Below the pieces are notes generated by a model. That model did not search any database and was not told where the DNA came from. It worked only from the letters and a program-made list of their open reading frames with translations. The translations under genes were made by a program, and so were the position numbers. 64,000 nt of DNA from JBHJHP01 sp042219855 (GTDB lineage: Bacteria > Bacteroidota > Bacteroidia > Bacteroidales > UBA5342): assembly GCF_042219855.1 (NCBI RefSeq), contig NZ_JBHJHP010000004.1:248001-312000 (forward strand), written 5' to 3'. Every line of letters begins with the position of its first letter. The first letter of the stretch is position 1. Shown here in pieces: positions 36,375-45,830 of the stretch.

Positions 36375-37325
36375 ATGACAAAGCAATGTTGTAATTGTGG
36401 TCAATACTTTTTCCTGTTTAGTAAATTCACAACGTTTAGTATTGCTCTAAGTGTTGTCTTTTTAACTTCCTGTAAGAGTATTGTTGAAGACGAGTTTGTG
36501 ATATCCCGGAAAGTACCTGTTATAAACAGTTTATTGATTGCAGATAGCATATTTAAAGTGAATATATCCTTTTCCGGTAATTTAACGGAGGTTGAATATC
36601 CATATGTTTCTGATGCAATTGTGATCATAAAGGATTCTGATAATAATTCCGATACTTTAAATTATTCAGATAAAGGAACATATATAAGTGATGAAACGGT
36701 TGGAATACATAAACAATATTTCTGTCTGGTTAAAATTCCCGGTTACAACGATGTCGTAGCAGAAGCTTTCGTGCCTAAGCCAGGAATAATTTCAAATGTG
36801 ATTTTTAACAAAGATGCAGGAAGAGGAGAAGAAACTGAGCTTGTCTCGTCAGTGGCGTTTGATCTAAATAATTTACCGGATGAGAAGATTTACTGGGAGG
36901 TTAATTTTATTGAAAGGGGCATCTTTAGTGAATATGACTTCTTTCAAAGAAAGGTGGTGGATTCATATAAAACTATTCATCATGATATTTATTTTAATCC
37001 TGATGAGATTGAAATATTGAAAAATGAAACGCCTCCCTATAATGTATTCTCAAATCATAGCATCAATAAAAGCATATATCATGTGAAATTCTATTTCACA
37101 GAGTATTCGGTTGATCTTGATTCAGAACGGGATTTTTATATTGAATTGCGGAATGTTGATGAGTCATATTATGAGTTTCAAAAACAGTATTATTTGTATG
37201 AGATGGCTGCTAATGTTGGTTTGGGCAATTCAAATAGCAATTATCCATTATATACTAATATTGAGAATGGCTTAGGTTTATTTACGGCATATTCAACCAC
37301 TTATGCGGAGGTTTTTGTGAAATGA
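36375..37325 (+). CDS. DUF4249 lipoprotein
   Basis: A 316-residue lipoprotein with the lipobox VFLTSC (Cys33), so anchored in the outer-membrane system. The opening strands (VPVINSLLIADSIFKVNISFSG, then VSDAIVIIKDSDNNSDTL and GTYISDET) and the 'GYNDVVAEAFVPKP' stretch are the DUF4249 pattern. In Bacteroidota this family is almost always coded next to a TonB-dependent receptor, and here it overlaps the receptor start by 4 bp. It probably works as a surface partner of that receptor. The codon use is visibly more AT-rich than the flanking genes. Confidence 0.85.
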   Translation: MTKQCCNCGQYFFLFSKFTTFSIALSVVFLTSCKSIVEDEFVISRKVPVINSLLIADSIFKVNISFSGNLTEVEYPYVSDAIVIIKDSDNNSDTLNYSDKGTYISDETVGIHKQYFCLVKIPGYNDVVAEAFVPKPGIISNVIFNKDAGRGEETELVSSVAFDLNNLPDEKIYWEVNFIERGIFSEYDFFQRKVVDSYKTIHHDIYFNPDEIEILKNETPPYNVFSNHSINKSIYHVKFYFTEYSVDLDSERDFYIELRNVDESYYEFQKQYYLYEMAANVGLGNSNSNYPLYTNIENGLGLFTAYSTTYAEVFVK

Positions 37326-39685
37326 AACTTTGTTCCTTTAATTTGAGATTTCTGTTTATCGCATTGCTACTTGTAAACGCTGCTTTAGCTCATTCTTCAG
37401 ATATCAGGTTGTCCGGCTTTGTAAAAGATTCGTTTACTAATGAGGTATTAACGGGTGCGAATATTTTTGAAACTGATCAGTTAACGGGAACGACAACGGA
37501 TAATAAAGGATATTTCAGTTTAAACATTTCAAACGCTGCCAGTCTTTCTTTTTCATTTACAGGTTACCAAAGTAAAACAGTTCAGTTAAACAGTAAATCA
37601 GATACTTTTTTGGTTGTATTTCTTATTCAGGGTAAAGAACTTTCAGAGATATCAGTAAATGCAAACCGCAACCTCAGAGCTAATATAACGCATTTGTCAG
37701 CGTATGATTTCAAACGAATTCCTGTTTTGGGTGCAAAACCGGATATTATTAAAACCTTGCAATTACTGCCCGGTGTACAGGCTCAATCGGAAGGGATGAG
37801 TTTATTTAATGTTCGAGGTGGAGAGCCCGGGCAAAATCAGTATCTCCTGGATGATGTGCCTTTGATTTATGTGAATCATCTTGGTGGTTTAACATCTGTG
37901 TTCAACCCGGAGATGATAAATTCCGTGGATTTTTATAAGGGCAGTTTCCCTGCACGACATGGCGGTAAATTATCTTCAATTGTTGATATAACTCAAAGGG
38001 AAGGAAACGTCTCAAAGTTTGTTGGTTCATACAGTATTGGTTTAACGGATGCTTCCTTTAGTCTTGAGGGACCACTGATCCACGATAAGCTGAGTTTTAT
38101 TATTACAGCTCGTAAAACATTGATCGATTTTTTGCTAGCCGGAATTTCCACATTTGATGATGTCAATAATTCGATCGTTTCTTATGGATTTCACGATGTA
38201 AATGCTAAACTTTCATGGAAACATGATGAAAGGAATACGTTTAATTTTAATTTGTACCAGGGAGACGATTATTTTAATTTCTGGGGCAAGCCGTGGGAAC
38301 TGGAAAAGAATGAGAGCAATCATATTAGCCAGGTTTGGGGGAACTGGTTGTTATCGGGGAACTGGAAAAAAATTATAGGAGATCATTTGTTTGTTGAGAA
38401 TTTGTTGTCATATACAAAATACAGGAATAAAAGCAAACAGACCTATAAAAGTATATTTGATGCTGTAGAGGAAGTATCCGTTTTTAAAAACAGTTCATCT
38501 GTAAATAATTTATCTGCTAAATCCATTTGGAAATATGCAATGACAAGGTATATGTTTTTGGAGTTTGGGAATGAAACAAATTACATGCAATATGAACCTG
38601 GTTATTATTATAATTCTACAGTTCAATACCAGGTTACAAGTTCTGTATATCATACCTTTAAAACAACAGTTTTTATTGACAATATCATTGATGTCAGCCC
38701 GTCTGTTGAAATCCGGCCTTCATTGCGTTTTAATCTGTATATAAATAATAATATCCTTTATCCTGATTTTGAACCACGCGTTAATTTTAGGTTTAAAGTG
38801 GCAGACAGTCAAAATCTTGAACTAAATTACATGAGAGTAATGCAGTATGATCATTTAATACACATTCAGGATCAAATCATAAAAAGTGAAATCTGGTTAC
38901 CGGCAAGTTCAGAAAACCCACCGCAGTTATCCGATCAATTGTCCGTAAGTTGGATGAGTAGCATTGCAAAGGATATACTGAAATTAGAAGTGAGTCTCTA
39001 TTATAAGAAGATGAATAATCTTGCGCGTTTAAAAATGGGCTATGAAAACGCATTGGGCTTAACAGATATTGAGCATAAATTGCTGCGTAATGGTAAAGGT
39101 GCCGCGTATGGTTCAGAAATTATATTAAGTAAAAATAAGGGGTTTTTAACTGGATCTGTTGCTTACAGTTTTACGGAATCTAAAAGAAGTTTTGCCGAAA
39201 TAAATAAGGGAGAGTTTTATGATTATGAGTATAATAGTCCACACACATTAACTTTGAATGCGAACAGAAAGCTAAACAGACACTGGAACTTTAATCTTGT
39301 TTGGACCTTCTCTTCAGGGTTACCATATACGCCAGCTTCGGGAAAACATTTATTAATGAACCTAACCAATGGGGATGTAACTGACGGTGTTGCAATTGAC
39401 TATGCGGAATATAATAGTGGGAGAATGCAAAATTATCATCGGATGGATGTTGGTTTCACTTATGAGACCAAAACTAAAAAGGGGAATAAAGCTGTCTGGA
39501 CTTTTTCTGTTTATAACCTGTATAACCGCATGAATCCATACAACTATTATTACGATGATGATAAATACTTAGATACGGGAGTAGAATATACAAAACCACT
39601 TAAGCTTTATAAAGTAACATGGTTTCCGATAATACCCAGCTTCTCGTACAAAGTTTTTTTTGATGACATTAAATTCAGAAACTAA
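37322..39685 (+). CDS. TonB-dependent outer-membrane receptor
   Basis: A 787-residue receptor. After a signal peptide (to about residue 25) come a carboxypeptidase-regulatory-like domain (IRLSGFVKDSFTNEVLTGANI ... TTDNKGYFSLNI, about 28-115), a plug domain (about 125-235, with VQAQSEGMSLFNVRGGEPGQ in two pieces, then YLLDDVPLIYVNHLGGL and FPARHGGKLSSIVDI), and a long beta-barrel ending in FDDIKFRN. It imports an unknown large substrate using TonB energy. It overlaps the DUF4249 gene and is not a SusC (no SusD partner). It ends 3 bp inside the convergent nucleoid-associated gene. Confidence 0.92.
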   Translation: MKLCSFNLRFLFIALLLVNAALAHSSDIRLSGFVKDSFTNEVLTGANIFETDQLTGTTTDNKGYFSLNISNAASLSFSFTGYQSKTVQLNSKSDTFLVVFLIQGKELSEISVNANRNLRANITHLSAYDFKRIPVLGAKPDIIKTLQLLPGVQAQSEGMSLFNVRGGEPGQNQYLLDDVPLIYVNHLGGLTSVFNPEMINSVDFYKGSFPARHGGKLSSIVDITQREGNVSKFVGSYSIGLTDASFSLEGPLIHDKLSFIITARKTLIDFLLAGISTFDDVNNSIVSYGFHDVNAKLSWKHDERNTFNFNLYQGDDYFNFWGKPWELEKNESNHISQVWGNWLLSGNWKKIIGDHLFVENLLSYTKYRNKSKQTYKSIFDAVEEVSVFKNSSSVNNLSAKSIWKYAMTRYMFLEFGNETNYMQYEPGYYYNSTVQYQVTSSVYHTFKTTVFIDNIIDVSPSVEIRPSLRFNLYINNNILYPDFEPRVNFRFKVADSQNLELNYMRVMQYDHLIHIQDQIIKSEIWLPASSENPPQLSDQLSVSWMSSIAKDILKLEVSLYYKKMNNLARLKMGYENALGLTDIEHKLLRNGKGAAYGSEIILSKNKGFLTGSVAYSFTESKRSFAEINKGEFYDYEYNSPHTLTLNANRKLNRHWNFNLVWTFSSGLPYTPASGKHLLMNLTNGDVTDGVAIDYAEYNSGRMQNYHRMDVGFTYETKTKKGNKAVWTFSVYNLYNRMNPYNYYYDDDKYLDTGVEYTKPLKLYKVTWFPIIPSFSYKVFFDDIKFRN

Positions 39686-40722
39686 TTTTCGTAATCGAAA
39701 TACAACTGGTAAAAATGCATTTTTTTCTGCTGATCATAGCCGCGCTCAATCAGTTGTTTGTTTCCATGCACGTATACATGAAAATTTTTATCCAGTTTAA
39801 TGACTGACTTAAAAAAACGTTTGTGCTTTTTGACGGCATCAGGCTCAATAGAAAACGCATCTTCCAGCGGTATCTGCCGTTCATTTTCATAAAACTCACG
39901 ATAATCCTCAAAAGCCTTGATTGTTTCAGGGTTTTCAATCACCTGCGATTCAAAGTCAGATAAATCGAAATCTTTGTTTTTGCCAAAATAATCGATGGAA
40001 CGGTTCAGCAGGTCGGCCTGTTCACTCCGGTCAACACGGTTCTCTGCATTGTATACATCGGTGACAAAATCCTTGCACAGCGACAAATAATTCTGGGTCA
40101 TGAAAAAGTTGTCTTCACGTGGAATCAGACCGAGAAAATCGGTTTTCCAGTACACCGCTTCATCCCCTTTTGAGATGGAATCCACGATTGAAATAATGTA
40201 TTCGCCTGTTTCCTGGTTGCGGAAGATAAGGGCGCCTTTATCCAGTTTTTTAATGCTGATCCCTTCTTTGGGTTCAATACCGAATTTCTGATCACCGGTA
40301 TAAACTTTCAGATAAGTTTCTTTGGTTTCTGATTTAAACAAACCGATACAACGGTAGGCTTCACCATAGAGTTTTACATTGTCGATGTTGGCTACATAAA
40401 AGTCTCCGGCTTTTATCTTAGGGTGCGTGGATGTTTCGTACAACAGCTCTGCCAGTTTTTTCGAGGATTCAGTAATCGTTTCTGCGTTTTCAAATATCTG
40501 ATCCACTTCCTGTATGACCGGATTGATATCCGGGTCCGCAAAATTATACTGAATATCCGGCTTAAATGTTTTCAGAAAATACTGAAGGAGCAAAGGAGAT
40601 AAAGGATTATCCTGCTGCAGAGAGAGCAGATTTTCCGATAATTTACAACCTTCGTCGTAAGGCTTGTACCCAATATGGTGGACAATAAGCTGACGTATAG
40701 TGGCTTCGCTGTAATCGATCAT
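39682..40722 (-). CDS. Nucleoid-associated protein (NdpA/YejK family)
   Basis: A 346-residue cytoplasmic protein with no signal peptide or membrane segment. The start MIDYSEATIRQLIVHHIG, the early helix SPLLLQYFLKTFKPDIQYNF (split), and the central block DFYVANIDNVKLYGEAYRCIGLFKSETKETYLKV (split) are typical of the 37-kDa nucleoid-associated family (YejK/NdpA). In E. coli the protein coats spermidine nucleoids; here the role is inferred from family only. It overlaps the stop codon of the TonB receptor by 4 bp. Confidence 0.8.
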   Translation of the reverse strand: MIDYSEATIRQLIVHHIGYKPYDEGCKLSENLLSLQQDNPLSPLLLQYFLKTFKPDIQYNFADPDINPVIQEVDQIFENAETITESSKKLAELLYETSTHPKIKAGDFYVANIDNVKLYGEAYRCIGLFKSETKETYLKVYTGDQKFGIEPKEGISIKKLDKGALIFRNQETGEYIISIVDSISKGDEAVYWKTDFLGLIPREDNFFMTQNYLSLCKDFVTDVYNAENRVDRSEQADLLNRSIDYFGKNKDFDLSDFESQVIENPETIKAFEDYREFYENERQIPLEDAFSIEPDAVKKHKRFFKSVIKLDKNFHVYVHGNKQLIERGYDQQKKMHFYQLYFDYEN

Positions 40723-40807
40723 AATTTAAAAATTTCAACAAAAATGGGATATAAAATTGAAATGACATGAAATAAGCGGAATGTTTTTGGATACATCGTT
40801 TATTATG

Positions 40808-42600
40808 TCACCCGTTCCGGGTTTGAGCGTAAACCCATGGTTGTGTAATTACAATAATGACATCCCTACGGGATTGCTTGTTCCATATTGTTCGCTATCA
40901 GTTTTGCTTATAACATTCCGGCAGGATTACAGGAATTAAATGTGGTGAACCAGTACGTTACTAATCTTTTTCGTAAACCCGAAGGGTTGATATTTTTGTA
41001 ATTGTAATAAATGAGCGTTTTTCAGAAATCCCGAAGGGATGGCATTATGTTTTGAAGAAAATACTTTTTAATCAGGACATGGCAATTGTCTATGGGCATT
41101 AACTTCTAAAAAATTCGGGACAGGTCATTGTAATCTCAGAATACTGTTGTCCTGTTAAACAGTATCATCATGAATAATAATGTATCCTGAAAAGAAGACA
41201 TTTATTTTCAAATCGGGTTTACATTAAAAACGTCAAGTAACAACTATATCACCCGTTCCGGGTTTATGCTTAATCCCATGGTTGTGTAATTACAATAATG
41301 ACATCCCTTCGGGATTGCTTGTCCCATATTGTTCGCTATCAGTTATTCAAATAACATGCCGAAGGGAACTTAAGAATGAGAGATGGGAAACAGGTTTATT
41401 ATTAACCTTTTATTAAAATCCTTAGGATTGATAAAATTGTAACAGTATCATCATGAATAATAATTTATCCTGATAAGAAGACATTTTTTTTCAAATTGGG
41501 TTTACAGTAAAAACGTCAGGTAACAACTATATCACCCGTTCCGGGTTTATGCGTAATCCCATGGTTGTGTAGTTACAATAATGACATCCCTACGGGATTG
41601 CTTGTCCCATATTGTTCGCTATCAGTTTTGCTTATAACATTCCGGCAGGATTACAGGAATTAAATGTGGAGAACCAGTACGTTACTAATCTTTTTCGTAA
41701 ACCCGAAGGGTTGATATTATTGTAATTGTAATAAATGAGCGTTTTTCAGAAATCCCGAAGGGATGGCATTATGTTTTGAAGAAAATACTTTTAATCAGAA
41801 TATGGCAATTGTCTATGGGCATTAACTTCTAAAATTCGGGACAGGTCATTGTAATCTCAGTATACTGTTGTCCGGTTAAACAGTATCATCATGAATAATA
41901 ATGTATCCTGAAAAGAAGACATTTTTTTTCAAATTGGGTTTACATTAAAAACGTCAAGTAACAACTATATCACCCGTTCCGGGTTTATGTGTAATCCCAT
42001 GATTGTGTAATTACAATAATGACATCCCTACGGGATTGCTTGTCCCATATTGTTCGCTATCAGTTATTCAAATAACATGTCGAAGGGAACTTAAGAATGA
42101 GAGATGGGAAACAGGTTTATGATTAACCTTTTATTAAAATCCTTAGGATTGATAAAATTGTAACGGTATCATCATGAATAATAATGTATCCTGAAAAGAA
42201 GACATATATTTTCAAATTGGGTTTACATTAAAAACGTCAGGTAACAACTATATCACCCGTTCCGGGTTTATGTGTAATCCCATGGTTATGTAATTACAAT
42301 AATGACATCCCTACGGGATTGCTTGCCCCATATTATTCACAATCAGTTTTGTTTATAACATTCCGGCAGGATTACAGGAATTAAATGTGGAGAACCAGTA
42401 CGTTACTAATCTTTTTCGTAAACCCGAAGGGTTGATATTATTGTAATTGTAATAAATGAGCGTTTTTCAGAAATCCCGAAGGGATGGCATTATGTTTTGA
42501 AGAAAATACTTTTAATCAGAATATGGCAATTGTCTAGGGGCATTAACTTCTGAAAAATTCGGGACAGGTCGATGTAATCTCAGTATACTGTTGTCCGGTT
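40808..42600. repeat. Alternating long/short tandem array (~438 and ~283 bp units)
   Basis: Units begin (ATCACCCGTTCCGGGTTTA) at 40808, 41248, 41531, 41969 and 42252. Lengths are 440, 283, 438, 283 and about 349 (the last truncated). Units 1, 3 and 5 are of one type (with ACATTCCGGCAGGATTACAG and a CCCGAAGGG block) and units 2 and 4 of another (with AACATG(C/T)CGAAGGGAAC). The true period is therefore a ~722-bp pair. Every unit is full of small CCC-xxx-GGG hairpins (ATCCCTACGGGAT, AACCCGAAGGGTT, ATCCCGAAGGGAT). No coding frame is supported. Confidence 0.9.
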
Positions 42601-42608
42601 AAAGCTTC

Positions 42609-42707
42609 AGAGATTCCTCGCTACACCCGGAATGACTGTCCCATAAGAACCTAAGAGACTGTCATTCTGATCGTAGTAAAATGAAGCGATGAGTCTTTAG
42701 GTAATAT
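42609..42707. repeat. Imperfect palindromic REP-like element (GTCATTCTGA... / ...GAATGAC)
   Basis: CAGAGATTCCTCGCTACA ... GGAATGAC and, 40 bp on, GTCATTCTGATCGTAG ... GAAGCGATGAGTCT form a large inverted pair of the 'TCATTCTGAGCG.AGCGAAGAATCT' type common in Bacteroidota intergenic space. Confidence 0.65.
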
Positions 42708-42790
42708 TGATTTTTAACCGGAGAACAATGATCTCAAAACAGAGCTTAAAGCTCAACTTGAAAAACAATTGATATAATTTATCACAACCT

Positions 42791-42825
42791 TTTGCAAAAA
42801 TTAACAACCATTGTTTGTACTTTTG
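42791..42825 (+). promoter_or_regulatory. Bacteroidetes-type promoter for the mutL operon
   Basis: -33 TTTG at 42791-42794 and -7 TACTTTTG at 42818-42825 with a 23-bp spacer, inside the 17-23 bp range. The first gene starts 24 bp after. Confidence 0.75.
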
Positions 42826-42849
42826 TAGTTTGAAGAAAACACAATATTT

Positions 42850-43170
42850 ATGGGATTATATCTTTTCAGAACACCAAAACCACGCCGTTTTGAGCATATT
42901 CCGATCTATTACGACGAATCGAAAGAACGTCTTAAGGAAATGCAGCGGCAGGCCGATCTTGAAGCCGGAAAGATCTCAAGTGAAGACTATGTGCCGAATA
43001 TAAAAGGTAAATTCCGTAAAAACTGGCATAAGACAGCCATAGATGTCACCAGTACTGAAAAGCGTAAATCTAACCTGAGGTTAGTTGCCATAGTGATCGT
43101 TCTGTTTTTTGTTGCATGGTTGATTCTTAATGCCGATATCAGCATTCTGAATGTGTTCTGGGAAAAATAG
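42850..43170 (+). CDS. Small single-membrane-segment protein of unknown function
   Basis: A 106-residue protein. The first ~70 residues are charged (LFRTPKPRRFEHIPIYYDES, KERLKEMQRQADLEAGKISS) and a single hydrophobic helix lies near the end (LVAIVIVLFFVAWLIL, about 78-94). The 'LFRTPKPRxF.YxPxYYD' start recurs in small proteins next to mutL in Bacteroidales as I recall it. It begins the mutL operon, 9 bp before mutL, and has its own strong promoter. The role is unknown. Confidence 0.75.
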   Translation: MGLYLFRTPKPRRFEHIPIYYDESKERLKEMQRQADLEAGKISSEDYVPNIKGKFRKNWHKTAIDVTSTEKRKSNLRLVAIVIVLFFVAWLILNADISILNVFWEK

Positions 43171-43179
43171 AACCAGCTT

Positions 43180-45051
43180 ATGACCGATATTATCAAGCTT
43201 TTACCCGATTCCGTTGCTAATCAGATTGCCGCAGGTGAAGTCATTCAACGTCCTGCCTCTGTAGTAAAAGAGTTGGTTGAAAATGCTATTGATGCGGATT
43301 CCACAGAGATAAAAGTTATTATTAAAGATGCCGGAAAGACCCTTATCCAGGTGATCGACGATGGAAAAGGGATGTCTGACACAGATGCACGCATGTCTTT
43401 TGAACGGCATGCCACATCCAAGATTACTGATGCGACTGATCTGTTTAATATACATACTAAAGGGTTTCGGGGCGAAGCGTTAGCATCCATCGCAGCTATT
43501 GCACATGTGGAGATGAAATCCAGGCACAGCGGTTCTGAAATCGGTACTTATCTCGAAATTAAAGGATCGAAGGTTGAACAGCAGGAACCCGTAAGCTGTC
43601 CGCAGGGGACAAACATCAATGTGAAAAACCTGTTTTTTAATGTGCCTGCCCGGCGTAAATTTCTGAAATCGGCATCTACAGAATTCAGACATATTCTAAA
43701 CGAGTTTCAACGAATTGCACTTGTAGCTCCGGAGGTGACCTTTAAGTTGTACCACAATGATGAGGAAATACTTGATTTGCCATCCGGAAGCATGCGCCAG
43801 CGCATTGTTGGGGTGTTCGGAAAATCTCTGAATCCAAAACTGGTAGCCCTTGAGGTTGAAACATCCATCGTAAAAATAACCGGGTTTATCGGAAAACCCG
43901 AATTTGCAAGAAAGAAGTTCGGAGAACAGTTTTTCTTTGCCAATAACAGATACATGCGCCATCCGTATTTTCATAAGGCCGTCATGGATGGTTATGGAAA
44001 TATTTTACAGGCGGAGACAATTCCAAGCTATTTTCTTTATCTCGATGTTGATCCGGCCTCGGTAGATGTAAACATTCACCCGACCAAAACAGAGATCAAA
44101 TTTGAAAATGAGCAGGCCATCTGGCCCATTCTCATGGCGGCTGTCAGAGAGGCGTTGGGAAAATTCAATGTGGTACCATCAATCGATTTCGACCAGGAAG
44201 GTGCCATTGATATTCCTGTCCTGCACAAGGATACTGAAATAAAGATGCCTGTGGTACATACTAACCCTGACTACAATCCTTTTAAAACTTCAGGTGGAGG
44301 TGGTACATCTTCAGGTTCTTATGAAAGGCCATCCATGCATATTCCTACCGACTGGGATAAACTGTATGCCGGTTTTGAAGGTGAATCTGAAACGGAGGAA
44401 GAAACAGATAACGATTTTGGATCGGCCGTTGAACCGGAAATTAAAAAAGCCGATCGACTGTTTGATGAAGAGGTGGAAACAGTTCAGTCCGGGCAATCCT
44501 TTTTTCAGTACAAGAACAGGTACATTATAACCTCAGTGAAATCAGGACTTATGCTGATTGACCAGCACAGGGCCCATTCACGGATTCTTTTCGAAAAATA
44601 TCTTAAAAATATAGAGAATCACAAAGTCATCTCTCAGAAGCTTCTGTTTCCTGAAACCATTGAAATAAGTGCAGAAGACGGCATAATTCTGGAGGAGATA
44701 AAAGATGTTCTGGCCTGTTTAGGCTTTGATGTAGAGCGCTTTGGAAAGAACACTTTTGCCATTAACGGTGTTCCTTATGATACAGGAAACATTAATGCCG
44801 TTGCACTCCTGGAGCAATTGATAGAAACAGCATCAGAGCAGGGCAGAAGCGTTAAAACGGACATGTCGGAAGCGCTGGCACGGATATGTGCAGGCACTGC
44901 GGCTATTCAGTATGGTAAAAAGTTATCGGAATCTGAGATGCAGGACATGGTGGATTCCCTGTTTGCCTGCTCCATGCCGAATTATTCTCCCGATGGTAAG
45001 CCAATTCTTACTATTCTGGAAGATTCAGAGCTGGAAAGGCATTTAAAATAA
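43180..45051 (+). CDS. mutL: DNA mismatch repair protein MutL
   Basis: Couples mismatch recognition by MutS to strand removal. A 623-residue protein with the GHKL ATPase (ELVENAIDADS, DDGKGMSDTDA, HATSKI, GFRGEALASIAAI) to about residue 330, an acidic linker (about 360-440), and a C-terminal dimerisation domain (from about 445). The endonuclease motif DQHA-x2-E-x4-E of nicking MutLs appears here as DQHRAHSRILFE, with Arg for Ala and Ser for the first Glu. The late CPHGRP motif appears as SPDGKP. It may therefore be a weak or non-nicking type. It starts 9 bp after the small membrane gene. Confidence 0.95.
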   Translation: MTDIIKLLPDSVANQIAAGEVIQRPASVVKELVENAIDADSTEIKVIIKDAGKTLIQVIDDGKGMSDTDARMSFERHATSKITDATDLFNIHTKGFRGEALASIAAIAHVEMKSRHSGSEIGTYLEIKGSKVEQQEPVSCPQGTNINVKNLFFNVPARRKFLKSASTEFRHILNEFQRIALVAPEVTFKLYHNDEEILDLPSGSMRQRIVGVFGKSLNPKLVALEVETSIVKITGFIGKPEFARKKFGEQFFFANNRYMRHPYFHKAVMDGYGNILQAETIPSYFLYLDVDPASVDVNIHPTKTEIKFENEQAIWPILMAAVREALGKFNVVPSIDFDQEGAIDIPVLHKDTEIKMPVVHTNPDYNPFKTSGGGGTSSGSYERPSMHIPTDWDKLYAGFEGESETEEETDNDFGSAVEPEIKKADRLFDEEVETVQSGQSFFQYKNRYIITSVKSGLMLIDQHRAHSRILFEKYLKNIENHKVISQKLLFPETIEISAEDGIILEEIKDVLACLGFDVERFGKNTFAINGVPYDTGNINAVALLEQLIETASEQGRSVKTDMSEALARICAGTAAIQYGKKLSESEMQDMVDSLFACSMPNYSPDGKPILTILEDSELERHLK

Positions 45052-45056
45052 AGGTT

Positions 45057-45064
45057 TAATTTTG
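45057..45064 (+). promoter_or_regulatory. -7 element before the rhomboid genes (TAATTTTG)
   Basis: TAnnTTTG match 5 bp after the mutL stop and 17 bp before the rhomboid start, so the last three genes can be transcribed alone. Confidence 0.5.
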
Positions 45065-45080
45065 TGGAAAATTTGGATAT

Positions 45081-45830
45081 ATGCAACGATCTCTTTTAGG
45101 CTCAGCACCGGTAGTTAAAAACCTGATCATCATTAACGTGATTTTCTGGGTGGCCAGTATTGTAGTATTCAGAACGTTTGGAATTCAGCTTGAACAGTAT
45201 CTTGGGCTGCACTATTTCAAATCTCATCAGTTTATGCCACACCAGCTTATTACATATATGTTCATGCACAGCTATATTCGTATGTCTCTGGGGCATATCT
45301 TTTTTAATATGTTTGCCCTGTTTATGTTCGGTGTTATGCTGGAAAGAGTATGGGGTTCCAAAAGGTTTTTACAGTATTATTTAATCACGGGTATAGGCGC
45401 TGGTCTGGTGCAGATGCTGGTTTTTTACATCAGGATACAGTCGCTTGAGAAAGGCATTGCTCCTGACATGATACAGAATATTTATAATAATGGCTGGTCC
45501 ATTCTTCAGGAAGGCAAGAATTTTTCAGATCCTGTGCTGGCACAGCTGAATTTAATGATCAACACTTCCACCATTGGTGCTTCCGGTGCTGTATTTGGCA
45601 TATTGCTTGCATTCGGGATGTTGTTTCCAAATACCCAGTTAATGTTATTATTTCCGCCCATACCCATCAAAGCGAAATACTTTGTAATTGGTTACGGCGT
45701 TATTGAATTGTTTGCCGGTGTTGCTAACCGTACAGGTGATAATGTGGCCCATTTTGCCCATCTTGGCGGAATGCTCTTCGGATTTTTCCTGATCCGGTAC
45801 TGGAATAAACACACCAAAAATTTCTATTGA
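45081..45830 (+). CDS. Rhomboid intramembrane serine protease
   Basis: A 249-residue membrane protein with about six helices. Rhomboids cut other membrane proteins inside the bilayer. The catalytic Ser168 is in the motif IGASGAVFGILLA and the catalytic His227 in VAHFAHLGGMLFG; the loop-1 segment FLQYYLITGIGAG and the 'HIFFNMFALFMFG' helix are also present. All core parts are intact. Its stop overlaps the start of a second rhomboid by one base. Confidence 0.92.
   Translation: MQRSLLGSAPVVKNLIIINVIFWVASIVVFRTFGIQLEQYLGLHYFKSHQFMPHQLITYMFMHSYIRMSLGHIFFNMFALFMFGVMLERVWGSKRFLQYYLITGIGAGLVQMLVFYIRIQSLEKGIAPDMIQNIYNNGWSILQEGKNFSDPVLAQLNLMINTSTIGASGAVFGILLAFGMLFPNTQLMLLFPPIPIKAKYFVIGYGVIELFAGVANRTGDNVAHFAHLGGMLFGFFLIRYWNKHTKNFY

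Noticed and set aside
40808..42600. CRISPR array
   Set aside because: Units are 283-440 bp with no short direct repeat and unique spacers, and there are no cas genes.
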